64,000 nucleotides of DNA from CAYVIB01 sp964451365 (GTDB lineage: Bacteria; Pseudomonadota; Gammaproteobacteria; Pseudomonadales; Cellvibrionaceae): positions 28,216 to 92,215 of the forward strand of contig CAYVIB010000021.1 in the NCBI GenBank assembly GCA_964451365.1, given 5' to 3'. Position 1 is the stretch's first letter. Every line of letters begins with the position of its first letter. Shown here piece by piece: positions 50,146 through 59,034 of the stretch. A program made the position numbers and the translations under genes. The notes under the pieces were generated by a model. That model made no database searches. It saw nothing but the letters and a program-made list of their open reading frames with translations, and had not been told where the DNA came from.

Positions 50146-50592
50146 TTAGCCTGCGTGGCCCCGGAAGGTAATCAGCACCACCGGCTCCGGGTCCTCCTTC
50201 CCGCCCGCCGCGGCGTAGGCGCGTTTTGCGGCGATATTCGAATGTTCGGTTGCCACCCAGATATCCCGGCAACCCATACCGCGACCGAACTCAACCAGTT
50301 TCTCCACCAGGCTTCTTCCAACACCGTGGTTTTGGTATTCGTCCACGACACCCACTTCGTTGATAAACAGAGCAGGCTTTTTATCCGGGTGAACGTAGTG
50401 GAACCCCGACGCCATGCCGATGATGTTGCCCCCCATGTAGGCCAATACCATATGGTGGCGCGAATCGGTTAAAAATTCCCTGGCGCTGCCGGGAATCACT
50501 TCATAATCAAACAGTTTTTCACCAACCGCCACAATAGCGTCATAATCCGATATGTCCGCGATTCGATAATTAATGGTTTTCTGTGTTTCCAT
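50146..50592 (-). CDS. GNAT family N-acetyltransferase
   Basis: A 148-residue acetyltransferase. Core motif A is visible: INEVGVVDEYQNHGVGRSLVE, with the acetyl-CoA pyrophosphate loop (R/Q-x-x-G-x-G as QNHGVG), preceded by MVLAYMGGNIIGMASG and followed by WVATEHSNIAAKRAYAAAG. The substrate is unknown. It is convergent in orientation with nothing; it follows the membrane protein/sigma operon on the same strand with a 180-base gap. Confidence 0.88.
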   Translation of the reverse strand: METQKTINYRIADISDYDAIVAVGEKLFDYEVIPGSAREFLTDSRHHMVLAYMGGNIIGMASGFHYVHPDKKPALFINEVGVVDEYQNHGVGRSLVEKLVEFGRGMGCRDIWVATEHSNIAAKRAYAAAGGKEDPEPVVLITFRGHAG

Positions 50593-50771
50593 TACAAAGA
50601 TTGGTTTTTCCTTTTCCTACAGTCAAAGACTTAACAGCCTTCGATTTGCCAACACATCTCTGTGTTTGACCCAGGCTGTTGAGAGCGAGCTTTTCAACAG
50701 CCTGCCAAGCAATACGAATACCAACTAACCCGTGCAATTTCGCGGGCCTATCAAGAGCACGCTTTCCGCGA

Positions 50772-51134
50772 TCACGATTTCTCCTCCGTGTGTTCTCCAT
50801 TGGGTTCCTGTTCCTGGCTTTCCAGCCATTTTTTAAATTTTTCCTTCATTTGCCTGTCATTTGCTTTGTCGCTCCGCCCCTTCCTGTTGCCACCGTGAGA
50901 GCAGTTTTTGCCCCCGTGGCCACCGCCGCCAAAGCCGAAGAGCAGTTTTGCCAGCAGTAAAATGCCGAGAGCCTGCCAATAGGTGACTTCCGGAAGGTTG
51001 AATATATCAGGCATCAACCAGTTCCAAAGAAGCATGACAAGATAACCGAATAGAAAAACCAGAAATATTCCCAAAACTATGAAGCCTGAAATAATTACAA
51101 TGGCTTTTCCCGGTTTGGAGTTTTTGTTTAGCAT
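50772..51134 (-). CDS. Small membrane protein linked to an ECF sigma factor
   Basis: A 120-residue protein with two membrane helices (IVIISGFIVLGIFLVFLFGYLVM and TYWQALGILLLAKLLFGFG), a Gly/His-rich stretch (GFGGGGHGGKNCSHGGN) and a charged C-terminal helix (MKEKFKKWLESQEQ). It begins 20 bases after the sigma factor stop, with GGAG seven bases before its ATG at 51134. It may be an anti-sigma-like partner or a target, but it has no recognised anti-sigma domain. Confidence 0.72.
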   Translation of the reverse strand: MLNKNSKPGKAIVIISGFIVLGIFLVFLFGYLVMLLWNWLMPDIFNLPEVTYWQALGILLLAKLLFGFGGGGHGGKNCSHGGNRKGRSDKANDRQMKEKFKKWLESQEQEPNGEHTEEKS

Positions 51135-51154
51135 CGAGCGCTCCTTTAAAGTCA

Positions 51155-51646
51155 TTAATCGGACAATATTTCTCTGAGCTTTTGGATTGCATACCGCTTT
51201 TGCGACAGAAGCGTATTAATTGACGCTCCTGTCTCGTCGGCAACCTGCTGAAATGTTTTTTCTTCAATTTCCGTTTGAATAAAAATATTCCTCTGTGCTT
51301 CCGGCAGCTTCTCCAGTGCCCGCCAGATCGCTCCCAGCGCCTGCTCGGATTCCAGGTGCTCGCTGATTAGCGCATCGATGGCAATATCCTCGGGTGATAT
51401 ATCGTCATCGCGATCCAGCCCGCGCTTGCGGAACAGGTCGATCAGTTTGTTCTGGATCGACCGGTAAACGTAGCCGGTCAGGTCGTTGATGGGCCTGTCA
51501 ATGCCATTGATCAGCGAAAAAAAGGTCTCCTGTAGAATATCCCGCTCGTCGTGGATATCGATGTGCCGGTCAATATGCTTCCGGATATAGGCAAGAAGCT
51601 TCTCTGACTCCAGCATGTAGAGCTTTTCGATCTTGGCTTTGTTCAT
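51155..51646 (-). CDS. ECF-type sigma-70 family RNA polymerase sigma factor
   Basis: A 163-residue sigma factor with only regions 2 and 4. Region 2 is HIDIHDERDILQETFFSLI with GYVYRSIQNKLIDLFRKR; region 4 is ALEKLPEAQRNIFIQTEIEE and a HTH (TFQQVADETGASINTLLSQ). The ATG at 51646 has GGGAG upstream. It is cotranscribed with a two-helix membrane protein, as ECF sigma factors often are with membrane regulators. Its target promoters are not visible. Confidence 0.9.
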   Translation of the reverse strand: MNKAKIEKLYMLESEKLLAYIRKHIDRHIDIHDERDILQETFFSLINGIDRPINDLTGYVYRSIQNKLIDLFRKRGLDRDDDISPEDIAIDALISEHLESEQALGAIWRALEKLPEAQRNIFIQTEIEEKTFQQVADETGASINTLLSQKRYAIQKLREILSD

Positions 51647-51888
51647 TCGATCTCCCGATATCCCCATAGACGTATGAAGACCGGGAATTATTGTAAACCT
51701 TGACTATTTTTTTGTAGGAAAATGGCGGTAGCGGAGATTCGGGCTGGTTTCAACGCTCGTAAAGACGGATTTTTCGCCAATTATCCGCAGGACTACCGCA
51801 GTTTTACCCGTGCGCGCTTGCTGAAACCGGCTTCTTCTCTGGTGGCCTTCGTCGCTCCCAATAAAGTGCCGAAGGTATAACAATCCCT

Positions 51889-52485
51889 CTACTCACGCCG
51901 CTCCAGTTCGATTCCTTCCGGGCCGATACGGCATTTAAAGTAATGGAAATCCCCTTTTTGGAACCAGAACAGATAAAAGGGTTCTTCGTCAACGGGATAT
52001 TCGTCGAAGTGATGAAAGTGTATTTTGTCCAATGGAAGCTCGACCCGTTTACTTAATTCCGCCCTGCAGCTTTCGACATTTTGGTTTGGCTTCGGATTCT
52101 CTCTGTTCTCGACGCTTTCCTGATACGCAAACCAAACGATCGGCCAGAATACCAGTTTATGCAGAATATCGATCCCAACGACAGCTCCGGCTAAAAAGCT
52201 CCAGATAGCGTTGCTGGTGTTACCGATACAACGAAAAATTGAAAACCAGGCAATCAGACGCAACGGAATCGTGAGACCGAACATCAACAGCAAAAACTCT
52301 GCGCCGTTAAGGTTGCCAGTCGTGCTGACCAGGCCCAGAAAAGCCGAAACCAAAGCCGCGGGTAACACACCGACAAGCCAAAAGGCGCTGGCCAGGCTTT
52401 GGTTTCCGGTAAAAAAGCCCTTTATCCCGCCGGTTTTTCTGCTTTCTTTATGATGATTATTCGGATCGTTATTGTTACTGCTCAT
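51889..52485 (-). CDS. Hypothetical membrane protein with C-terminal soluble domain
   Basis: A 198-residue protein: a polar N-terminus (MSSNNNDPNNHHKESRK), three to four helices (SAFWLVGVLPAALVSAFLGL, FLLLMFGLTIPLRLIAWFSI, IWSFLAGAVVGIDILHKLVF), then a soluble C-terminal part of about 60 residues (KIHFHHFDEYPVDEEPFYLF). I do not recognise the family. It stands alone between the sigma factor and creD genes. Confidence 0.65.
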   Translation of the reverse strand: MSSNNNDPNNHHKESRKTGGIKGFFTGNQSLASAFWLVGVLPAALVSAFLGLVSTTGNLNGAEFLLLMFGLTIPLRLIAWFSIFRCIGNTSNAIWSFLAGAVVGIDILHKLVFWPIVWFAYQESVENRENPKPNQNVESCRAELSKRVELPLDKIHFHHFDEYPVDEEPFYLFWFQKGDFHYFKCRIGPEGIELERRE

Positions 52486-52737
52486 GCGTAGTCCAGAGCC
52501 GGTCTACCGCCCCCAGTGTTACAGTGAAAAAACGGACAGTCCGCTGACGTTTGTAATGGATAATCACAGTGTCAACGAATGTATTTTTATAGAGGTTAGT
52601 TTAAATAAAATTTTTGGTCAATATTAAAGCTGATTTGCGCTTTGAATTATCAGTGAAGTGTTCAGGATGCAGAAAGCCAAAGCGGAAGTGCCAGGCTACT
52701 GCGTCGCTGGAGTGTGGTCTATCCGACTATTGCCGAA

Positions 52738-54093
52738 TCAACCGGAATGTCCGCTCGGCGGCGCCAGGTTATACCAATCCACCTTGCGTGTTACCAACAT
52801 CAGTATCGCCAGCACGGCGAATACCAGCACGGTTCCCATCAACAGGGCAAAGTCCTCGGCCTGCACAATAACGTAAAGCAGGCCGTAGAGTGTGGCAAGC
52901 ATCGCGCAGAACATTATCGCCGCGCGGTAGCTCTGCAACACGTAACGCACGTAATACAATATCAGTGATGTACAACAGGTCGCGCCAATCAGGTAAGCCA
53001 GGTAAAACGGAATATGCTCGGAAAGCGAAATAAGCAGCAGATAAAATACCGCCGTCGCCAGTCCGACAAAGGTGTATTGAATCGGGTGAATGCGGTTGCC
53101 GGAAAGATGCTCGAAAATAAAAAAGGAAACAAAGATCAGCCCGATAAACAGCACGGCGTATTTGATGGAACGCTCCGATTGAAGGTACACATCCACCGCC
53201 TCGATAAACTCCACCCCGGAGGCCAGCATGCTTATACCGTGGCAGTTGCCATTGCTGATGCACTGCACCAGTGTTTCGGCGTAGTTGGCGGAATAGCGCG
53301 AGGAACTCCAATTGGCTTTAAAACCCGAGGCGGATATGTCGCGCTGTTTGGGCAGGGAGTCGCCGATAAACTTCGGATGTGGCCAGTCGGACTGAACTGC
53401 CAGCGAGGCGCTCTGCGCCATCGGCACGAAAGCCAGGGAACGCATGCCCCGCAACGATAGGCGAAAGTAAAAATCCAACAACTTGCTCTCGTTCTCAATC
53501 TGGATCGGGGCGTGAAGCCCGGCGCTTAGCGTGGGCAAATGACTGCCGGGATTGACCGTAACGGGCTGTCCGTTAACCGTCATTACCGGAGTCGAGTCAA
53601 TTCCGCGTGTATCGGAAATAGCGATAGCGAGATATATCTCCTCCATCGCCAGGAAGTGACGAGTGTTTTTAATTTCCTCCATTGCCTGTCGTATTTGTGC
53701 TGCATCGAACTCCCCGGCCATGGTGATGGTGGAGTCGTACACGGGGATATCGTAAATCCCTTTGTGGACTTCCTTGTTGTCTACTCCAGCCTCCACATCG
53801 AGGTTTTCCGGCAGAATAACCCTGTACCGGCGCTGTTCCCGCTCCTGTCCCAGCGGCCTATTATCCGGTGTAAAAAATCCCGAAGGCTCGACGGCTTTGG
53901 TAACGTACGGCACGATAATCACCGGTGTCATCACCTGCTGCTCGCCCGTCCAGCTTCTGGCCACCGCCTGCTCGGCTTCCGCCTGAAAGCCCTGTCGCTC
54001 ATACACCTTGTACTTGACCATGTTCACCGGGATCAGCAGCAACAATCCGATAAGAAAAACAACCACAATTTTAATCAGAATATACTTTTGCAT
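52738..54093 (-). CDS. creD: Inner-membrane protein CreD
   Basis: A 451-residue CreD family protein: one N-terminal helix (ILIKIVVVFLIGLLLLIPV) next to the family block MVKYKVYERQGFQAEAEQA, a periplasmic domain of about 250 residues, then five or six helices at the C-terminus (for example YTFVGLATAVFYLLLISLSE). In Aeromonas and relatives creD belongs to the CreBC (BlrAB) regulon that responds to beta-lactams; E. coli CreD affects envelope integrity. No creBC genes are adjacent here. Confidence 0.9.
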   Translation of the reverse strand: MQKYILIKIVVVFLIGLLLLIPVNMVKYKVYERQGFQAEAEQAVARSWTGEQQVMTPVIIVPYVTKAVEPSGFFTPDNRPLGQEREQRRYRVILPENLDVEAGVDNKEVHKGIYDIPVYDSTITMAGEFDAAQIRQAMEEIKNTRHFLAMEEIYLAIAISDTRGIDSTPVMTVNGQPVTVNPGSHLPTLSAGLHAPIQIENESKLLDFYFRLSLRGMRSLAFVPMAQSASLAVQSDWPHPKFIGDSLPKQRDISASGFKANWSSSRYSANYAETLVQCISNGNCHGISMLASGVEFIEAVDVYLQSERSIKYAVLFIGLIFVSFFIFEHLSGNRIHPIQYTFVGLATAVFYLLLISLSEHIPFYLAYLIGATCCTSLILYYVRYVLQSYRAAIMFCAMLATLYGLLYVIVQAEDFALLMGTVLVFAVLAILMLVTRKVDWYNLAPPSGHSG

Positions 54094-54296
54094 TTGCCCG
54101 CTCCTTTAGATTATCCGCAAAAGAGTAAACGGGAAAACTGGCAATGCCGGGCCGGCATTGTGATCAATTGTGGCGGTGTCGTACCGGTGCTGTTCTCCAA
54201 AAAGAGCGATCAGCCGAACTCCACCGCGGTTGTTGAAAAAAACGAAAGTTGAGGTAACAAGCCAGACGCTATTGGCAGCCATATGCAGTGTGGCTG

Positions 54297-54926
54297 TCAG
54301 GAGATGCGAAACTCGCGGACAAATTTCCGGAAAACATCATCTGCCCGTTCCGAATCGCCGGATGAGTGAGTAAGGAAAATAAGGAAAACAAATTTATCGC
54401 TTTTCAGAAGATAGCTGGTGCGTTGCACTTGATGGCTGGTTCCATCGGTACCCCTGTGCAGATAGCTTGTAACCGTTTTTGCACTTTCCCTGCCTCCCAA
54501 TGACTCGCACAGTGTCGGTTCGACAACAAAATGGTTTTCCACCAGCCGCGAATAATCGTCCTCCAGCGAGGCTGCAAATTCGACCAAACTTATCTCGTCA
54601 TGCCATTCAGGAAGCTCGCATCCGAAAATCACGATGCTGGGGTTCATTTTTTCTGTCGGCTCACGATATTTACTAAATACGAGTAAGGGATAGATCGTTT
54701 CGTCATACTCATCGTCATCCGGTAGCGACCTGTATTGCTGCCGCCCCTGGAGGGCGATGATATTCTCAAGGCTATAGGAAACCCAGCTCTCCGGCACCGG
54801 AAGCGACAGGCCGAAATGCTGGTAGTATCGACTGCTGGCCAGGGAGCGATAAATACCGGTATGAGCCGCCAGGCCCGCCACCGAGCTGTAGCTGAAAAGT
54901 TTGAGAAAAGATCGTCTTTTCATCAC
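54297..54926 (-). CDS. Hypothetical Tat-exported protein
   Basis: A 209-residue protein whose N-terminus, KRRSFLKLFSYSSVAGLAA, carries a twin-arginine signal (RRxFLK). The mature part has no domain I can name. It contains strands such as PLLVFSKYREP and SIVIFGCELP and resembles small periplasmic proteins of unknown function. It ends 4 bases before the Crp/Fnr gene's stop side begins (stop codons not shared), on the same strand and downstream of it, so the regulator may control it. Confidence 0.65.
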   Translation of the reverse strand: MMKRRSFLKLFSYSSVAGLAAHTGIYRSLASSRYYQHFGLSLPVPESWVSYSLENIIALQGRQQYRSLPDDDEYDETIYPLLVFSKYREPTEKMNPSIVIFGCELPEWHDEISLVEFAASLEDDYSRLVENHFVVEPTLCESLGGRESAKTVTSYLHRGTDGTSHQVQRTSYLLKSDKFVFLIFLTHSSGDSERADDVFRKFVREFRIS

Positions 54927-54930
54927 CTTC

Positions 54931-55482
54931 CTAAACGCCTGTGCGTTTGCGAATTCGGCTAAGTGCCACCGGTGTTATGCCCAGGTATGCTGCCTGATCG
55001 TTTTGCGACACCCGCCGGACCAGATCGATTTCACCTTCGTAGAACGCAACCAAACGCTCTTCGGCTGTCATGCAAAGTAGTTCGTACTCGCGACGTTCCT
55101 TCTTCAGGGCCAGCTGGATCAATACTTTGTTTATCGATTGGGCGAAGGCCGGGTCGGCCTCCATCAACTGCATTAATCCGGCGCGAGGCACTTCCACCAC
55201 CGCGCTTGGTTCAAGTGTCAACAGGCTGAATGAGTTGGCTTTGTTGGTGGCGAGGGCCTGTATGCTGGCGATGCACTCGCCTTCGCGAATAAAGGTTTTG
55301 ACAAACTCCTTGCCATCGACAGTTTCATAGCAGGCTTTCGCCAGTCCTTCTTGAAACCAGAAGAAATTGCCGGCGCTGTCGCCCTGCCGGAAAAGAAAGG
55401 TGCCCCTGGGTACTCTTCGAAAAGTGCCAAGAGAATTGATGCCGTTGATTAAGCTATTATCGTCCGTGGAAAGTATGCTCAT
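54931..55482 (-). CDS. Crp/Fnr family transcriptional regulator
   Basis: A 183-residue regulator: a cyclic-nucleotide-binding-like beta-roll (VPRGTFLFRQGDSAGNFFWF, FIREGECIASIQALA), a long dimer helix (FAQSINKVLIQLALKKERRE) and a short DNA-binding HTH (VSQNDQAAYLGITPVALSRI). The typical ligand Arg/Ser pair of CRP and the Cys cluster of FNR are absent, so the signal is unknown. The ATG at 55482 (MSILSTDDN) follows GAGGGC; the frame is open upstream but not family-like. Divergent from the SDR gene, which is a likely target. Confidence 0.85.
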   Translation of the reverse strand: MSILSTDDNSLINGINSLGTFRRVPRGTFLFRQGDSAGNFFWFQEGLAKACYETVDGKEFVKTFIREGECIASIQALATNKANSFSLLTLEPSAVVEVPRAGLMQLMEADPAFAQSINKVLIQLALKKERREYELLCMTAEERLVAFYEGEIDLVRRVSQNDQAAYLGITPVALSRIRKRTGV

Positions 55483-55618
55483 CCGCCCTCTTTCCGCGTT
55501 AATCCGGAAGTTTTTAACCTGGGTTAATGCCGGCTTTTCCGTATGACTCCTAGAATACCGTCGACTAGAACAGCCGTGTGTATGGAATCCGGGACAGCCG
55601 GTAGGAGTATAACCTGAT

Positions 55619-56356
55619 ATGCAACTGAAGGATAAAACAATATTGATAACGGGCGGCACTTCCGGAATCGGCCGGGCCCTGGTTGACCAGTTGGCGCCGG
55701 CAAATGAATCCGTCGTCGTTATTGCAAGTAATGCGGAACATTTGCAGAGCCTGCGTGATAAACACCGTAACGTTCATACCTATCGGTGTTCACTCGCCAA
55801 CAAGGTTGAAGTCGAGAAAACCATTCATCGTATTTTCACCGATCATGGAGATCTTTCCATTGTGTTTAACAATGCCGGTATCCAGACAACGCCGATGTTT
55901 TGCGACCCGGATTTTCGCTACGAAATGATTCAGGAAGAAGTGACCATCAATTTCACCGCGCCGTGTTGGATCTGTTCGCTGGCCCTCGAGCACTTTCTTT
56001 TCAACAAGCAGCCGGCGGCATTCGTGAATGTCACCTCCGGCCTCGCCTTCTATCCCAAAAGAAGCTCCGCTGTTTACTGCGCTACCAAGGCGGCCGTACT
56101 TAACTTTAGCCGGAGTCTTCGATATCAATTGGACGGAACACCCGTTCGGGTATACGCGGTTATACTGCCCATGGTCGACACGCCCATGACGAAAGGGCGC
56201 GACAAAAACAAGATTTCGCCGGAGACTGCCGCCTCGGCAATTATCGATGGAGTGGAAAAAAATAAAGAGGATATTTATGTGGGAAAGGCGAAGCTGATTC
56301 CGATTTTATCGAGAATAAGCCCCGGCTTTGTTGCTTCAATCCTAAAAAAGGGATAG
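55619..56356 (+). CDS. Short-chain dehydrogenase/reductase (DltE-like)
   Basis: A 245-residue classical SDR. The NAD(P)-binding motif is ITGGTSGIG near the N-terminus, NNAG is in IVFNNAGIQ, and the catalytic YxxxK is SAVYCATKAAV with the Ser in FVNVTSG. The closest group is the DltE/YbbO-like 'SDR family oxidoreductase'. The substrate is unknown. It is divergently transcribed from the Crp/Fnr regulator with a 136-base promoter region between them. Confidence 0.88.
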   Translation: MQLKDKTILITGGTSGIGRALVDQLAPANESVVVIASNAEHLQSLRDKHRNVHTYRCSLANKVEVEKTIHRIFTDHGDLSIVFNNAGIQTTPMFCDPDFRYEMIQEEVTINFTAPCWICSLALEHFLFNKQPAAFVNVTSGLAFYPKRSSAVYCATKAAVLNFSRSLRYQLDGTPVRVYAVILPMVDTPMTKGRDKNKISPETAASAIIDGVEKNKEDIYVGKAKLIPILSRISPGFVASILKKG

Positions 56357-56377
56357 CCGGGGTGGTATTCGACGGAA

Positions 56378-56509
56378 CTATTCTTGTTTCCAAACACTCT
56401 GGAAATCCGTAATCGCGTTATTCCCGCTGATCCGCGCCATATAATACATGTAATCCATGTGGCTGAGGTGACAATAGAAATGCGAGGCCCGAGAAGCGCT
56501 AATATACAT
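56378..56509 (-). CDS. Small ORF coupled to the PG-binding protein gene
   Basis: A 43-codon frame begins at an ATG (56507-56509) that overlaps the last codons and stop of the 532-residue gene and ends at TAG 56378-56380. It encodes MYISASRASHFYCHLSHM followed by DYMYYMARISGNN and ends FQSVWKQE. The tyrosine- and methionine-rich composition looks protein-like, and the overlap suggests translational coupling. It has no known relative that I recognise. It could alternatively be a frameshifted extension of the upstream gene. Confidence 0.4.
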   Translation of the reverse strand: MYISASRASHFYCHLSHMDYMYYMARISGNNAITDFQSVWKQE

Positions 56510-58097
56510 CGTTGGTTAAGGCGGCTTTTGGATGAGCTCCCTTAATTGTGTATTGCTTGACTAAGTCCAGGTCGCGTTTGATTGCCTTAATGCTGTTTGC
56601 CAGGCGGCTGAGCGCCAGCATGGCGGCCAGCCAACCCAGCGGGCCTTGCATCGTTTTTACAATGGTACTGAACAGGCGAACCAAATGACCGAGAACCCGC
56701 GAGGCGGCAATATAGGTTGCCGTTGCCAGACTGTAGTCCGTCATCAGGCGGCGAAGTTCGTTGTGGGTTAATAAGGGATCCATGCAACAGTATTGGTCAA
56801 AGTCGTAACCCTTGGCGATCACCGCTCGACCGGGGGTGGAACCTGTGAAAGATTCATTGCGCAAGTAATCCAGCCCCGCATGCATAATATCGACCGCCTT
56901 AACCACATAAGCAAAAAAGCGCCGCGCCTTTCTTGATACATAACGTGCAACGTTCGCGATCATATCGACGGTGATATCGAATACCTTTGTCAATGCATTG
57001 AACAGCCATTTCGTAAGGCGTTTAAGGCCATCCCAAACGCTGTTGGCGATCGATTTAAATTGTTCCAGGAATATTTTCTTGTCGCTGCTGGAAGAGAGAA
57101 TGCGGGTAACCTGGTCGTTTATATGTTTCCCGACATAGATATCCTTGGTGTCCTGTTGCAGAAAGTTGCGAAATTGCTGCATTAGTGAGAAGGATACCTG
57201 ACTGTCGCTGCTTTTTGGAAATCCGGCACGGTTTGCATCCCGCCAAAAATGGCCGATTGCTTCCTCCAGCCGGGATTGCTCTCTATAACGCCTGCTACGT
57301 GCGGTACCGGGTTTGCCGCCAATTCTTTTTCTCACGATGCGTTCGGGGCCCGGCTGCGTGCCGTAGCCGAGCAGCCACAGCTCTATGCGGGCAATGGCGT
57401 CTACTGATTCCGGAAACTGTGTTTTTGCGGCGTGGAAGAAGTCTTCCTGGCCCAGCCTGTCGACAATCGAATCGTATGCAAAAACCGCTTGCAGCAGTTC
57501 ATAATCCAGCCGGCTGTCGCCTACCTGTGCTTCTTCCCTTGGCGGGGATAGTTGTAACGTTGAGGCGAATCGGAGGAACGTATCAATTGCATCCGAGAAG
57601 ACATTGTTTGTATCGGGATCGAAGAGGGTATTGGTTTTTATTTTGGTGCTCTTCCAATCGGCGAAAAAACCCATACTGTACAAGCGCAGATAAAGGCCTC
57701 TCAGTACCGCGGAATTGGATGTCAGTGAATCGAGGGTCGCGCACTCATCCGTCCACTCCCGCCATTCGTCCAGTGACTGCCGGTTTTCAAAACTGACCAG
57801 ACACTCCATTGCCTGCCAGGTTTTTGGTCCGGCCCAACCGTCCTCCACCAGTCCGGCTTCGCGCTGGAAGCGTTTTACCGCGGCGATAAATCGCTTATCC
57901 GGTTTGTCCTTTATGCGGTTATCTTCCTGTTCGCCGAGATACCCGAGTTCGATCAGCCGCGCCCGCAGCGCTTTAATATACGCGCGGGTATCGCCTACGT
58001 TGGACAACTCCAGCGCTTTCGATATTGTGGCGCTGGGCAGGTGATTTTGCTTCACCGCGCTGTCCAGTGCGGCACCGAGGTCATTCAGCGGAAGCAT
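56499..58097 (-). CDS. PG-binding-domain protein with large helical C-terminus (unknown function)
   Basis: A 532-residue protein. Residues about 33-100 form a peptidoglycan_binding_1-like domain (YIKALRARLIELGYLGE, then AAVKRFQREAGLVEDGWAGP). The rest has no recognised domain. The C-terminal third is strongly amphipathic/hydrophobic (for example GPLGWLAAMLALSRLANSI; WDGLKRLTKWLFNALTKVF), which would suit membrane contact. There is no signal peptide. The start has no Shine-Dalgarno and lies 27 bases after the 115-residue gene, suggesting coupling. It resembles parts of secreted effectors or phage-like proteins in layout only; I do not name a function. Confidence 0.7.
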   Translation of the reverse strand: MLPLNDLGAALDSAVKQNHLPSATISKALELSNVGDTRAYIKALRARLIELGYLGEQEDNRIKDKPDKRFIAAVKRFQREAGLVEDGWAGPKTWQAMECLVSFENRQSLDEWREWTDECATLDSLTSNSAVLRGLYLRLYSMGFFADWKSTKIKTNTLFDPDTNNVFSDAIDTFLRFASTLQLSPPREEAQVGDSRLDYELLQAVFAYDSIVDRLGQEDFFHAAKTQFPESVDAIARIELWLLGYGTQPGPERIVRKRIGGKPGTARSRRYREQSRLEEAIGHFWRDANRAGFPKSSDSQVSFSLMQQFRNFLQQDTKDIYVGKHINDQVTRILSSSSDKKIFLEQFKSIANSVWDGLKRLTKWLFNALTKVFDITVDMIANVARYVSRKARRFFAYVVKAVDIMHAGLDYLRNESFTGSTPGRAVIAKGYDFDQYCCMDPLLTHNELRRLMTDYSLATATYIAASRVLGHLVRLFSTIVKTMQGPLGWLAAMLALSRLANSIKAIKRDLDLVKQYTIKGAHPKAALTNDVY

Positions 58098-58124
58098 CGG
58101 ATAAAAAATGTGGATGCTTGAATA

Positions 58125-58472
58125 TTAAAAACCACTGATGTCACCAATGGCGTCCTTTATAAACTGGACGGTGGCGGCACGGCTGTCGCTTGCAATCTTG
58201 ATAAGCTCGGCGTGCGCCTGCTTTTGCTCCGCGGTAATATCCTCGTCAAAAAATGCCACGATATCCCCATCGAGTTTCATTTGCGTGCTGGCCAATACTT
58301 TTGCATTGACATTCGTATTGCCCATTACCTTTGACATTACCGTATCGAAGTCGGGAACCGAACTTTGCCCCTGCAGATCCACCCTGCCTTGAAATGTGAC
58401 TACGTCCAGGGACGTAAGATCTTTTACCGCGGTTGCTATACCTTGCATGGCGCTCTTGAAATCACCCATGGT
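58125..58472 (-). CDS. Conserved-looking small protein, first intact gene of an unknown cassette
   Basis: A 115-residue soluble protein (MGDFKSAMQGIATAVKDLTS ... FIKDAIGDISGF), mostly helical, without signal peptide or cysteine. AGGAG sits seven bases before the ATG at 58472. I recognise no family. It is followed after 27 bases by the PG-binding-domain gene, and both lie downstream of a decayed ORF on the same strand. A chaperone, adaptor or immunity-like role for its neighbour is possible but unproven. Confidence 0.6.
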   Translation of the reverse strand, partial: TMGDFKSAMQGIATAVKDLTSLDVVTFQGRVDLQGQSSVPDFDTVMSKVMGNTNVNAKVLASTQMKLDGDIVAFFDEDITAEQKQAHAELIKIASDSRAATVQFIKDAIGDISGF

Positions 58473-58492
58473 TTTTCTCCTGTTGGTTGTTA

Positions 58493-58894
58493 TTAATTCT
58501 GGGTAAAACCCAAAAACATTTTTACGGAACTCCAAAAATCCCGTGGAAAAATGCTTTCAAGTAATAATCGCTTTTCAGTAGACTCGAAGGGAAAATATTC
58601 CGTGGCTTTAATTTGTGGCTTAGCCTGCAGGAAATCCAGGCAGCGGTGATAATGCCCGATTAAATTGCTGTCCCGCCGAATTATGGCGTTGCCGGTGTAG
58701 ATAACGATGCTGGCGGAACCGGTTTGTGCCAGCTTGTTTTTTAAGCTTAGCTAATTTCGGTAATGCTTCAGGAACTGACCGCTTTCCATGGGAAGATCCA
58801 TTATTATTTGCTTTATTATTTCAAGGCCGCCGTGGGCCAGATGCTACTGAGAGAATAATTCACAAATCCGAAAAAGCAAATAGCGGGGGACCAA
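58493..58894 (-). pseudogene. Decayed ORF upstream of the unknown cassette
   Basis: Minus-strand frame open from 58750 to a TAA at 58493-58495 (85 codons) with protein-like content: SASIVIYTGNAIIRRDSNLI, HYHRCLDFLQAK, YFPFESTEKRLLLESIFPRD. It has no ATG/GTG start. Reading on upstream in the same frame, a TAG (58751-58753) interrupts, then another 30 protein-like codons (HLAHGGLEIIKQIIMDLP) run up to a second TAG (58844-58846). Two amber codons in an otherwise sensible frame suggest a dead gene. The remaining bases to 59034 hold the aidB promoter side. Confidence 0.45.
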
Positions 58895-59034
58895 TCAGGC
58901 GCCATTCTGCGGCGGAATATTCAACACGGCACGGTCTAACGCCAAATCGACCCGAGTGGTAAAGTATTCGTTAAACCTTGGCAGGCTTGGCTATACTCTG
59001 GAGCCGCGTGTCAATTTCTTTAAAGGTGGCGATT

